From Agrococcus jenensis (GTDB lineage Bacteria > Actinomycetota > Actinomycetes > Actinomycetales > Microbacteriaceae), in NCBI RefSeq assembly GCF_003752465.1, contig NZ_RKHJ01000001.1:2852001-2916000 (forward strand): 64,000 nt of DNA, read 5' to 3'. Positions 57,241 to 64,000 of this stretch are shown here, piece after piece. Within the stretch, counting starts at the first letter, position 1; each line of letters begins with the position of its first letter. The position numbers were made by a program, and so were the translations under genes. Below the pieces are notes generated by a model. The model was given only the letters and a program-made list of their open reading frames with translations. It did no database searches and had not been told where the DNA came from.

Positions 57241-58038
57241 GGCGATGCGGTAGCGCCGGTTGGCGAGCGACGGGTTGCGCACGCGCGTCGCCGCGGTGAC
57301 CTCCGCGTCGATCGGTGCGACGGCCAGGCCCTCCCCGTCGCCGAGCGCGGCGAGCGCCACGCCCATGGGGTCGACGATGAGCGAGCACCCCACGCCGAGC
57401 GGCGGTGCCTGGTCGGCGGCGACGACGTGCACCGTCGACTCGATGGCACGGGCCGTGACGAGCGTCGTCCAGTGGCGCTCCTTCTGCGGTCCGCGCACCC
57501 ACTCGGCGGGCACGACGACGACGTCGGCGCCCGCGTCCACGAGCCGTCGCGTCGCCTCCGGGAACCGCAGGTCGTAGCAGGTCTGGATGCCGATGCGGGT
57601 GCCGAGCGCCTCCACGACGGGCACCTGCCCGGGGTCGCCGGCCGTCAGCCAGTCGGACTCGCTCGACCCGAACGCGTCGTAGAGGTGCACCTTGCGGTAG
57701 GCGACGCGCACCCCGGTCGCGTCGACGGCGACGACGGTGTTCGAGACGCCGCCATCCCGGCGCTCCAGCAGGCCGGCGACGACGAGCGCGCCGTGCGCGG
57801 TCGCGCGCTCCGTCAGCATCGCGACGAACGGTCCGTCGAGCTGCTCGGCGGCCGCCGGCGCGGTGGCGGCGAGGTCGCTCGAGCAGTGCTGCGAGTACTC
57901 GGGCAGCACGATGAGGCGAGCGCCGCGCGCGGCGGCCGCATCGATCCAGGCGGCCGCGGCATCCCGGTTCGCGTCCACGTCCTCGCCCGGCGCCCACTGC
58001 ACGGCCGCGGCCGTCAGCACTCCGTCTCGCTCGTCCAT
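57238..58038 (-). CDS. Carbon-nitrogen hydrolase (nitrilase superfamily), omega-amidase-like
   Basis: A 266-residue amidase with the Glu-Lys-Cys triad: Glu in LIVLPEYSQ, Lys in VAYRKVHLYDAFG and Cys in GIQTCYDLRFPE. Size and motifs fit the Nit2/YafV omega-amidase branch that deamidates 2-oxoglutaramate. The neighbour aminotransferase would supply this substrate. Start ATG 58038. Confidence 0.87.
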   Translation of the reverse strand: MDERDGVLTAAAVQWAPGEDVDANRDAAAAWIDAAAARGARLIVLPEYSQHCSSDLAATAPAAAEQLDGPFVAMLTERATAHGALVVAGLLERRDGGVSNTVVAVDATGVRVAYRKVHLYDAFGSSESDWLTAGDPGQVPVVEALGTRIGIQTCYDLRFPEATRRLVDAGADVVVVPAEWVRGPQKERHWTTLVTARAIESTVHVVAADQAPPLGVGCSLIVDPMGVALAALGDGEGLAVAPIDAEVTAATRVRNPSLANRRYRIA

Positions 58039-58147
58039 GCTCCGAGCCTACGGCGGCAGCCGCGCGCGGGCTGCCTGCGGGCGCCGTGGCGAGCCGCGTG
58101 CGCTTCCAGCATGCGGATGCCAAGATCGCACCGACGAAGGGAGCAGG

Positions 58148-58453
58148 ATGCTCGTCGCATTCTCCGTTGCACCCGGCACCGCCGGCCCGGACGGCTCCGT
58201 GCACGACGCGGTCGCCGCGGCCGTGCGCGTGGTCCGCGAGAGCGGGCTGCCGCACCGCACCGACGCGATGTTCACGACGATCGAGGGCGAGTGGGATGCG
58301 GTGTTCGACGTCGTGCGCCGCGCGACCGACGCCGTCCTCGCGCTCAGCCCGCGCGCGTCCCTCGTCCTGAAGGCGGACATCCGGCCCGGATGGACGGGTG
58401 AGCTCGACGGCAAGGTCGTCAGGCTCGAGCAGGCCCTGGAGGGGGACGCATGA
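58148..58453 (+). CDS. MTH1187-family thiamine-binding protein (DUF77)
   Basis: A 101-residue protein of the YkoF/MTH1187-like ferredoxin fold. MLVAFSVAPGT, VRVVRESGLPHRTDAMFTTIEGEWDAVFDVVRRA and SLVLKADIRPGW correspond to the family pattern with a conserved Glu and Trp around the ligand site. Members bind thiamine or its pyrimidine part. GAAGGGAGC precedes ATG 58148. The stop overlaps the next gene by four bases (ATGA). Confidence 0.83.
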   Translation: MLVAFSVAPGTAGPDGSVHDAVAAAVRVVRESGLPHRTDAMFTTIEGEWDAVFDVVRRATDAVLALSPRASLVLKADIRPGWTGELDGKVVRLEQALEGDA

Positions 58454-59166
58454 GATCCGAGCTGTTCGCAGAGGCGAATCAGGAGACCCAGTCGACCGAG
58501 CGGTGGGTGAAGCAGTCCAGCTACATGCTGCGCGCGAACGTCGCGAACGGCGGCGACGTGCTGGCCGCCAAGGGTGCGATGGTCGCCTACCAGGGTCAGA
58601 TCGAGTTCCAGCACGAGGGTGCCGGCGCCGCGCGCATGCTGAAGAAGCTCGTCACCGGTGAGGGTGCACCGCTCATGCGGATGCGCGGGCAGGGCGAGGT
58701 CTTCCTCGCCCGCGACGCCGCGAACGTCTTCACGGTGCTGCTCGAGAACGAGGGCCTGTCGGTGAGCGGCAAGAACCTGCTCGCCTTCGACGCGAACCTG
58801 CAGTGGGACATCAAGATGCTGCGCAGCGGCAACATCATGGCCGGCGGCCTGTTCAACCTGGAGCTCGGCGGCGCCGGCACCGTCGGCGTCTCGTGCGAGG
58901 GGCAGCCGATGCTGCTCGACTGCTCGCGCCAGCCGACGTTCGTCGACCCGAACGCCGCGGTCTGCTGGTCGTCGAACCTGCAGCCGAGCGTCGTGAACAG
59001 CATGAACATGCGCTCGCTGCTGCGCGGCGGCACGGGCGAGGCCTTCCAGCTGGCGTTCCACGGCCCCGGCTTCGTCGTGGTGCAGCCGAGCGAGGGTCGG
59101 CAGCAGGTCTCGGGCTCGAACGGCGGCAGCAGCAGCGGCGGCGGCATCGGCGGGCTCTTCGAGTAG
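58450..59166 (+). CDS. AIM24 family protein (TIGR00266-like)
   Basis: A 238-residue double-stranded beta-helix protein. MRSELFAEANQETQSTERWVKQSSYMLRANV, GAMVAYQGQIEF and GVSCEGQPMLLDC followed by DPNAAVCWSSNLQP are features of the AIM24 (Altered inheritance of mitochondria 24) family in bacteria. A Ser/Gly-rich tail (NGGSSSGGGIGGLFE) ends the protein. Biochemical role unknown. Translational coupling to the thiamine-binding protein is notable. Confidence 0.85.
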   Translation: MRSELFAEANQETQSTERWVKQSSYMLRANVANGGDVLAAKGAMVAYQGQIEFQHEGAGAARMLKKLVTGEGAPLMRMRGQGEVFLARDAANVFTVLLENEGLSVSGKNLLAFDANLQWDIKMLRSGNIMAGGLFNLELGGAGTVGVSCEGQPMLLDCSRQPTFVDPNAAVCWSSNLQPSVVNSMNMRSLLRGGTGEAFQLAFHGPGFVVVQPSEGRQQVSGSNGGSSSGGGIGGLFE

Positions 59167-59188
59167 CCCGCCGGGCACGCGCGCCGCG

Positions 59189-59953
59189 TCAGGCGCGCGT
59201 GCCCCGCGCTGCCCAGGCGACCGCGCGCACCTCGAAGGGTGGCTCGGGCAGCAGCTCGGCGCAGCGATCGCGCAGCCGCTCGCGCGCCGCCGCGTCGAGG
59301 CCCGCCACGTGGTCGCCAGGAGGCCCCACCCCGAGCTCGAACGGCTGCCACCACGAGTCCACGTCCGAGAAGGCCACCGTCACCGCGATCGGTTCCTCCC
59401 GCACGTCCCGCAGCCCCGCCGCCCGCAGCACGTCCCCGAGCTCGCCGCGGTGCGCGCCCGGCCGCCGCGCCTCCGAGGGCGGCTCCCCCGGCCCGTCGTG
59501 CAGCGTGGCGACGGCCGCCCAGAAGACGCCGAGCGGGCCGGTGGCGTGGTCCCAGACGCACGCGGCGACCGCGCCGCCGTGACGCGTGACGCGCGCCATC
59601 TCGGCGAGCCCCTGCACCGGGTCGCGCATGAAGTGCACGACGAGCTGCGCGAGGGCGGCATCGAAGACCGCGTCGGCGAACGGCAGCGCCTCGGCGACGC
59701 CCTCGACGACCTCGACCGACGGGTGCCTCGCGCGCGCGGCCGCCACGAAGCTCGGCGAGGGATCGATCGCCGTCGCGGTCGCGCCGCGCGCGAGCAGCTC
59801 GTCGGTCAGCGCGCCGGGGCCGCTGCCGACGTCGAGCACCGCGCCCGCGGCGCCGGCCGCGACTCCCGAGAAGTCGGCGAAGACCGCGGCGAGCGGCACC
59901 GAGAACCTGCCCATGAACCGGTCGTACGACTCGGCCGAGACCGCGAAGCCCAT
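59189..59953 (-). CDS. Class I SAM-dependent methyltransferase
   Basis: A 254-residue methyltransferase. Motif I is VLDVGSGPGALTDELLARGA, then ATAIDPSPSFVAAARAR, VEGVAEALPFADAVFDAALAQLVVHF and LAEMARVTRHGGAVAACVWD. The N-terminal ESYDRFMGRFSVPLAAVFADF is common in UbiE/MenG-like generic methyltransferases. Substrate unknown. It is convergent with the AIM24 gene. Confidence 0.87.
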   Translation of the reverse strand: MGFAVSAESYDRFMGRFSVPLAAVFADFSGVAAGAAGAVLDVGSGPGALTDELLARGATATAIDPSPSFVAAARARHPSVEVVEGVAEALPFADAVFDAALAQLVVHFMRDPVQGLAEMARVTRHGGAVAACVWDHATGPLGVFWAAVATLHDGPGEPPSEARRPGAHRGELGDVLRAAGLRDVREEPIAVTVAFSDVDSWWQPFELGVGPPGDHVAGLDAAARERLRDRCAELLPEPPFEVRAVAWAARGTRA

Positions 59954-59985
59954 GCGGCGAGGCTAGTCGGCCGCGCCACCACGCA

Positions 59986-60013
59986 GAAGAGGCCCCCTCG
60001 CGGGGGCCTCTTC
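59986..60013 (-). terminator. Hairpin terminator after initiator tRNA
   Basis: A perfect 12-base stem, GAAGAGGCCCCC (59986-59997) with GGGGGCCTCTTC (60002-60013), has a four-base loop. It lies 27 bases downstream of the tRNA 3' end on the minus strand. Confidence 0.8.
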
Positions 60014-60039
60014 GTGTGCCGCAGTTCGCGGACTTCTTG

Positions 60040-60113
60040 TTGCGGGGACAGGATTTGAACCTGCGACCTCCGGGTTATGAGCCCGGCGAGCTACCGAGCT
60101 GCTCCACCCCGCG
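60040..60113 (-). tRNA. Initiator tRNA-fMet (anticodon CAT)
   Basis: A 74-base tRNA read on the minus strand from CGCGGGGTGGAGCAG. Two initiator marks are visible: the mismatched first pair (C1 against A72 before CCCCGC) and three G:C pairs in the anticodon stem around CTCATAA. The T arm is CAGGTTCAAATCCTG. CCA is not encoded. A strong hairpin follows it. Confidence 0.95.
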
Positions 60114-60172
60114 GCACAAGAAGAGACGTTACCAGGGACTTGGCAGCAGGGCAAATCGGCCCCACCGGATGC

Positions 60173-63139
60173 CTACGGCGCGGTGGTCTCCTCCGGCGCC
60201 GGCGTCTCCGCCGGAGCCTCCTCGGGTGCCGCCTCGCCCTCGATCTGGGCCGAGAGCCGGATGGCCTCGGCGAGCGCCGTGGTGAGCCGCTCGTCCGCCT
60301 CCGCGGCCGCGACGAGGTCGTTCTCGGCGTAGGCGGCCTGTCGCTCCTGGAGCGCCGTGCCCGCCTGCTCGATCGCCGCGTCGAGCTGCGTCTGCAGATC
60401 GGTCTCGGGGGCGGGCTGCTCGCCCTCCTGGCCGGGCTCGGTCGGCACCGGGTCGACGCCGGAGTCGCCCGCGTCGGCACCGGAGTCGCCGCCGAAGAGC
60501 GAGTCGAGCGCCTCGTCGAGCGTGTCCTCGAAGGCGATGTCGTCGCCGAACGCGACCAGGATCTTCCGCAGCACCGGGAACGAGGTCGCACCGGTCGACT
60601 GCAGGTAGACCGGCTGCACGTAGAGCAGGCCGCCGCCGACCGGGAGGGTCAGCAGGTTGCCGTTCAGCACCTCGGTGGAGCCCTGCTGCAGGATGTTGAG
60701 CACCTGCGAGACCTCGGCGTCGGTGTCGAAGTTGTTCTGCACCTGGCCGGGGCCGGGGATCGATCCCTCCTTCGGCAGCGACTGCAGCGTGAGCCTGCCG
60801 TAGTCCTCGCTCACCTGTCCTGGCGTGCTGCCCGCGTCGGCGTTCACCGAGAGGTAGCCGTAGAGCACCTCGCGGCCGTCGCGCGGGATGAAGGTGGAGT
60901 AGAGCGTGAACGCCGGGTCCTGCCCATCCACCGACATCGTCAGGTAGTAGGGCGGCTGCGGCGGCGCGGTGACCTGCGCGTTCGACCACGTCGGGTCGGA
61001 GGGCGTCGCCCACTGGTCGTCGCCCGAGAAGAAGGTCGCCGGGTTCGTGACGTGGTAGTCGCCGAGCACGTTGCGCTGCAGCTTGAACATGTCGGCCGGG
61101 TAGCGCACGTGGCTCATGAGCTCGCCCGACATGGCGCTCATCGGCTGCACCGTGCCCGGGTAGATCTGCATCCACGCCTGCAGGATCGGGTCCTCCGGGT
61201 CCCACGCGTAGAGCGTCACGGACCCGTCGTACGCGTCCACGACGGCCTTCACCGAGTTGCGCATGTAGTTCACGATGTCGCCGGCGGTGAGCTCGGGGTT
61301 CGCGTTCGTCACGTCGGCGATCGTCTGCGCGATCGACCGGTGCGACGAGTACGGGTACATCGAGGTCGTCGTCATGCCGTCGACGATCCACACGAGCCGC
61401 TGGTCGACGACTGCCGGGTAGGGATCGCTGTCGAGCGTCAGGTAGGGCGCGACGGCGGCGACGCGGTCGCGCGGGTCGCGGTCGTAGAGGATCTGCGAGT
61501 CGGCGGTGACGGCGTCCGACAGGATGATCTGCTCCGACTGGAACTTCAGCGCGTAGACCAGGCGGTTGATGAACGAGTCGAGCTTGGGTCCGCCGTCCTC
61601 CGAGAAGGTGGTGTTGGCGTTGCCGCTGCCCTCCTCGGCCGACCGCGGGTAGTCGAGCTCGAGCGGCGCGGAGCCCTCGGCGCCGCCGACGATCGAGTAG
61701 TCGGGCGTCGACTCGCCGAAGTAGACGCGCGGCTGGTAGTCGCCGAGCGCGCCCTCGGTCGGGATGCCCTGCTGCAGGAAGACCGGCTGGCCCTCCGGCC
61801 CGCGCTGGTTGCCGTACGCCGCGACGACGCCGTAGCCGTGCGTGTAGACGATGTGCCGGTTGTACCAGCTGTCCTCCTCGAGCCCCGAGAGGTCGAGCTC
61901 GCGCACCGCGATCACGGTGTCCTGCGTCTGCCCGTCGACCTCGTAGCGGTCGACGTCGAGCTGCTCGGCGAAGCCGTAGTACTGGCGGTACTCCTGCAGG
62001 TTCGCGAAGGCGTCGGTGACGAGCGCCGGGTCGATGATGCGGATGTTCGCGGTCGTCTCCGCGTCGGCGCGCAGCGCGCCGGGCTCGGCGTCCGTGCGCG
62101 CATCCGACTCGCTCTCGACCATCCCGTCGATGCCCCACGCTGCGCGGGTGGCGTCGATGTTGCGCTGGATGAACGGCTCCTCGAGCGTGCGCGCGCTCGG
62201 GTCGACCTGGAACCGCTGCACGATCGCCGGGTAGGCGACGCCCACGACGAGCGAGGCGGCGATGAGCAGCGCGGTGCCGACGATCGCGATGCGCCAGCGG
62301 CCGATCACCGCGGTGATGATGAAGAAGATGGCGACGAGGCCCGCGATGCCCGCGAGGATCTGCGCGCCGGGGATGGTCGCGTTGACCTCGGTGTAGCCGG
62401 CGCCGGTCGCGAGGAAGCCCTGCGAGGTCATGGCGAGCGCGGCGTACTGGCCGAGCCAGATCGAGACGCCGAGCGCGAGCATGTAGAGCGCGACGATGAT
62501 CGCGAGCTGGATGCGCGCGGAGCGCGAGATGCGGAACTCGCGGCCCGTCACGCGGATGGCGCCGTAGAGGTAGGCGGTCGCGAGCGTCGCGACGCCGCTG
62601 ATGAACAGCACCGCGAGCGCGAAGCCGACGATCTGCTGGTACAGCGGCAGCTCGAAGACGTAGAAGCTGATGTCGAACCCGAACTGCGGGTCGGTCTCGC
62701 CGAAGGGCGTGCGGTGCAGCCACAGCTGCGCCGTCTCCCACTGCGTCGCGGAGGCGATGCCGGCGAAGAGGCCGAGCACGACGGGCGCGGCCCACATGCC
62801 GACCTGGCGCAGCGGCTCGACGAGCTCCTGGTAGCGGTCGAGCTGCGAGTTGAGCTGCGCGTAGACGGGGCGCGAGCGGAAGGCGATCTGCACGCTGAGC
62901 GCGAGCGGCACCGCCATGCCCAGGAAGCCGATGAGGAACATGACGGCCATCGAGAGCCAGCGCGTCTGCAGCACCTGCACGAAGCCGAGCTGGTCGAACC
63001 ACAGCACATCGGCGTAGAACCCCGAGAAGAGCACGAACGCCCCGATGATGGCGGCGACGATCAGGATCGTGATGAGCAGCGGCGATGGACGCTGCCGCCT
63101 GACGGTCGCTGGGGTCGGTCGTTCGGCGTTGGAAGACAC
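60173..63139 (-). CDS. UPF0182 family large membrane protein
   Basis: A 988-residue conserved actinobacterial membrane protein of unknown function. The first 320 residues hold about seven membrane helices (LLITILIVAAIIGAFVLFSGFY, MAVMFLIGFLGMAVPLAL and others). A large extracellular part follows, with LEEPFIQRNIDATRAAWGID and the P/E/A-rich end. GTG 63139 is chosen because GGAG lies nine bases before it; a TTG five codons upstream is possible. The C-terminal 100 residues are acidic, with PEEAPAETPAPEETTAP at the end. Its upstream neighbour is a YlbL-type protease, a common pairing. Confidence 0.93.
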   Translation of the reverse strand: MSSNAERPTPATVRRQRPSPLLITILIVAAIIGAFVLFSGFYADVLWFDQLGFVQVLQTRWLSMAVMFLIGFLGMAVPLALSVQIAFRSRPVYAQLNSQLDRYQELVEPLRQVGMWAAPVVLGLFAGIASATQWETAQLWLHRTPFGETDPQFGFDISFYVFELPLYQQIVGFALAVLFISGVATLATAYLYGAIRVTGREFRISRSARIQLAIIVALYMLALGVSIWLGQYAALAMTSQGFLATGAGYTEVNATIPGAQILAGIAGLVAIFFIITAVIGRWRIAIVGTALLIAASLVVGVAYPAIVQRFQVDPSARTLEEPFIQRNIDATRAAWGIDGMVESESDARTDAEPGALRADAETTANIRIIDPALVTDAFANLQEYRQYYGFAEQLDVDRYEVDGQTQDTVIAVRELDLSGLEEDSWYNRHIVYTHGYGVVAAYGNQRGPEGQPVFLQQGIPTEGALGDYQPRVYFGESTPDYSIVGGAEGSAPLELDYPRSAEEGSGNANTTFSEDGGPKLDSFINRLVYALKFQSEQIILSDAVTADSQILYDRDPRDRVAAVAPYLTLDSDPYPAVVDQRLVWIVDGMTTTSMYPYSSHRSIAQTIADVTNANPELTAGDIVNYMRNSVKAVVDAYDGSVTLYAWDPEDPILQAWMQIYPGTVQPMSAMSGELMSHVRYPADMFKLQRNVLGDYHVTNPATFFSGDDQWATPSDPTWSNAQVTAPPQPPYYLTMSVDGQDPAFTLYSTFIPRDGREVLYGYLSVNADAGSTPGQVSEDYGRLTLQSLPKEGSIPGPGQVQNNFDTDAEVSQVLNILQQGSTEVLNGNLLTLPVGGGLLYVQPVYLQSTGATSFPVLRKILVAFGDDIAFEDTLDEALDSLFGGDSGADAGDSGVDPVPTEPGQEGEQPAPETDLQTQLDAAIEQAGTALQERQAAYAENDLVAAAEADERLTTALAEAIRLSAQIEGEAAPEEAPAETPAPEETTAP

Positions 63140-63211
63140 GTCGTTCAGCTCCAAGGTGCGGGGCGGGCGGTGCCGCTCATGGTATCCGCCCCGCCTATGA
63201 GCGAACCGCGC

Positions 63212-64000
63212 CTAGGGGGCGGGTGCAGCCTCGCACGTCGGGAGCGCCGAGGTGTCCTCGTTCATGGCCACCGCGTCGATCGCCGCCATCGCGTCGTCGA
63301 GCGTGTCGACCGCGAAGACGGTGAGCCCCTCCGGCACGTGCCCGGCGACCTCGCCGCAGTTCTCGACCGGTGCGAGGAAGTGCGTCGCGCCGGCGTCGAC
63401 CGCGCCGTGCATCTTCTGCACGATGCCGCCGATGGGGCCGACGTCGCCGAGCGCGGCGATCGTGCCGGTGCCGGCCCAGCGCGTGCCGGCGGTCATCGCG
63501 CCGGGCGTCAGCTCGTCGACGACGCCGAGCGCGAACATCATGCCGGCGCTCGGCCCGCCCACGTTCGGCAGCTGGATGTCGACCTCGAACGGGAACGTGA
63601 ACTCGTTCGACGGGTAGATGCCGACGATCTTCTGCCCGTCCTCGACGACCGGCGTCACCTCGACGGTGAGCGCCTCGTCGCCGCGCTGGATCTCGAGCGT
63701 CGTGGGGCCGTCGACGGCCGCGATGGAGGCGCGGATCGAGAAGACGTCGTACACCGCCTCGCCGTTGACGCGCAGGATGCGGTCGCCCTCCTCGAGCAGG
63801 CCCTCCGCGGGCGAGCCGGGGATGACGCCGGCGATGCGCACGTCGCTCTCGACGTCGAGGCCCTCGTGCAGCAGCGCGGCCGCGACGGCGGCCGACTGCG
63901 AGTTCTGCATCTCGATGCGGCCAGCCTCGTTCGACTCCTCGACCGACACCTGGGGCGGGAAGGCCGCGGCCATCGGGATGATCGAGTCGGACGGGTCGAG
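63212..64000 (-). CDS. YlbL-type PDZ and Lon-protease domain protein, 5' end outside window
   Basis: About 262 residues of a larger exported protease. The frame is open to the right edge, encoding LDPSDSIIPM before the first internal methionine at 63973. A PDZ domain (VIPGSPAEGLLEEGDRILRVNGEAV) is followed by a Lon-like S16 domain with catalytic Ser in GGPSAGMMFAL and Lys in GGIVQKMHGA. B. subtilis YlbL has this architecture and takes part in SOS-linked protein turnover; membrane anchoring would be encoded outside the window. Confidence 0.92.
   Translation of the reverse strand, partial: LDPSDSIIPMAAAFPPQVSVEESNEAGRIEMQNSQSAAVAAALLHEGLDVESDVRIAGVIPGSPAEGLLEEGDRILRVNGEAVYDVFSIRASIAAVDGPTTLEIQRGDEALTVEVTPVVEDGQKIVGIYPSNEFTFPFEVDIQLPNVGGPSAGMMFALGVVDELTPGAMTAGTRWAGTGTIAALGDVGPIGGIVQKMHGAVDAGATHFLAPVENCGEVAGHVPEGLTVFAVDTLDDAMAAIDAVAMNEDTSALPTCEAAPAP

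Overview
The window is about 72% GC with densely packed genes. Many genes overlap by 4 bases or fewer (ATGA, GTGA, TGATG) and many use GTG starts. The gene content points to a high-GC Gram-positive actinobacterium, most likely a member of the Microbacteriaceae: a SigR/RsrA redox sigma pair, FtsEX, a tmRNA tag ANAKRTDFALAA, UPF0182 and YlbL-type proteins, DUF3039, and a Tad/Flp pilus without an outer-membrane secretin. The genus (something like Agrococcus) is a guess. No phage, transposase, CRISPR array or plasmid function was seen.

Layout. 1-2468: glyoxylate shunt (isocitrate lyase, cut by the window edge, then malate synthase). 2472-7143: FMN-binding protein, anti-sigma factor and SigR-type sigma factor facing aroA-rsgA-hisN. 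7162-10927: VOC protein, rhodanese, CYTH-CHAD protein, aldehyde dehydrogenase. 11056-14832: tmRNA, pfkA, smpB, ftsX, ftsE, all on the minus strand. 14833-19457: an accessory block with two paralogous secreted beta-helix proteins and an HpaB-type monooxygenase. It separates ftsE from prfB (19493-20608). 20669-24507: MFS transporter, membrane Ser/Thr kinase, divergent orphan ECF sigma factor, small acidic protein. 24702-27848: large secreted metallophosphoesterase with PKD domains. 27881-32739: compact Tad/Flp pilus operon. 32832-35813: VOC protein, cyclase-like protein, alpha/beta hydrolase and flavodoxin-like reductase. 36019-39881: a four-gene operon of PP2C phosphatase, cellulose-synthase-like glycosyltransferase, STAS protein and RsbW-like kinase. 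39883-41516: 3-hydroxyacyl-CoA dehydrogenase and SDR. 41581: tRNA-Leu, followed by a DedA protein. 42439-45640: manganese or zinc ABC importer with its DtxR/MntR-family regulator. 45851-48059: rdgB, rph, murI. 48162-51271: OpuC-type compatible-solute importer. 51288-59953: pncB, DUF3039, EcsC-like protein, HtrA protease, an aminotransferase facing an omega-amidase-like hydrolase, thiamine-binding and AIM24 proteins, methyltransferase. 60040-60113: initiator tRNA. 60173-64000: UPF0182 protein and a YlbL-type protease cut by the right edge.

How the genes work together. Most of the window is ordinary core metabolism, translation and division. The most unusual part is 36019-39881, where a complete partner-switching set (GAF-PP2C phosphatase, STAS antagonist, HATPase kinase) encloses a processive GT2 synthase and no sigma factor. 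The synthase carries an extra segment of roughly 145 residues between its catalytic motifs. This suggests direct post-translational control of exopolysaccharide synthesis. The second unusual part is the beta-helix pair: both genes have the same arrangement, a GTTAC-type direct repeat with an 11-base period about 200 bases before the start codon, and the second gene seems to lack a standard start codon.
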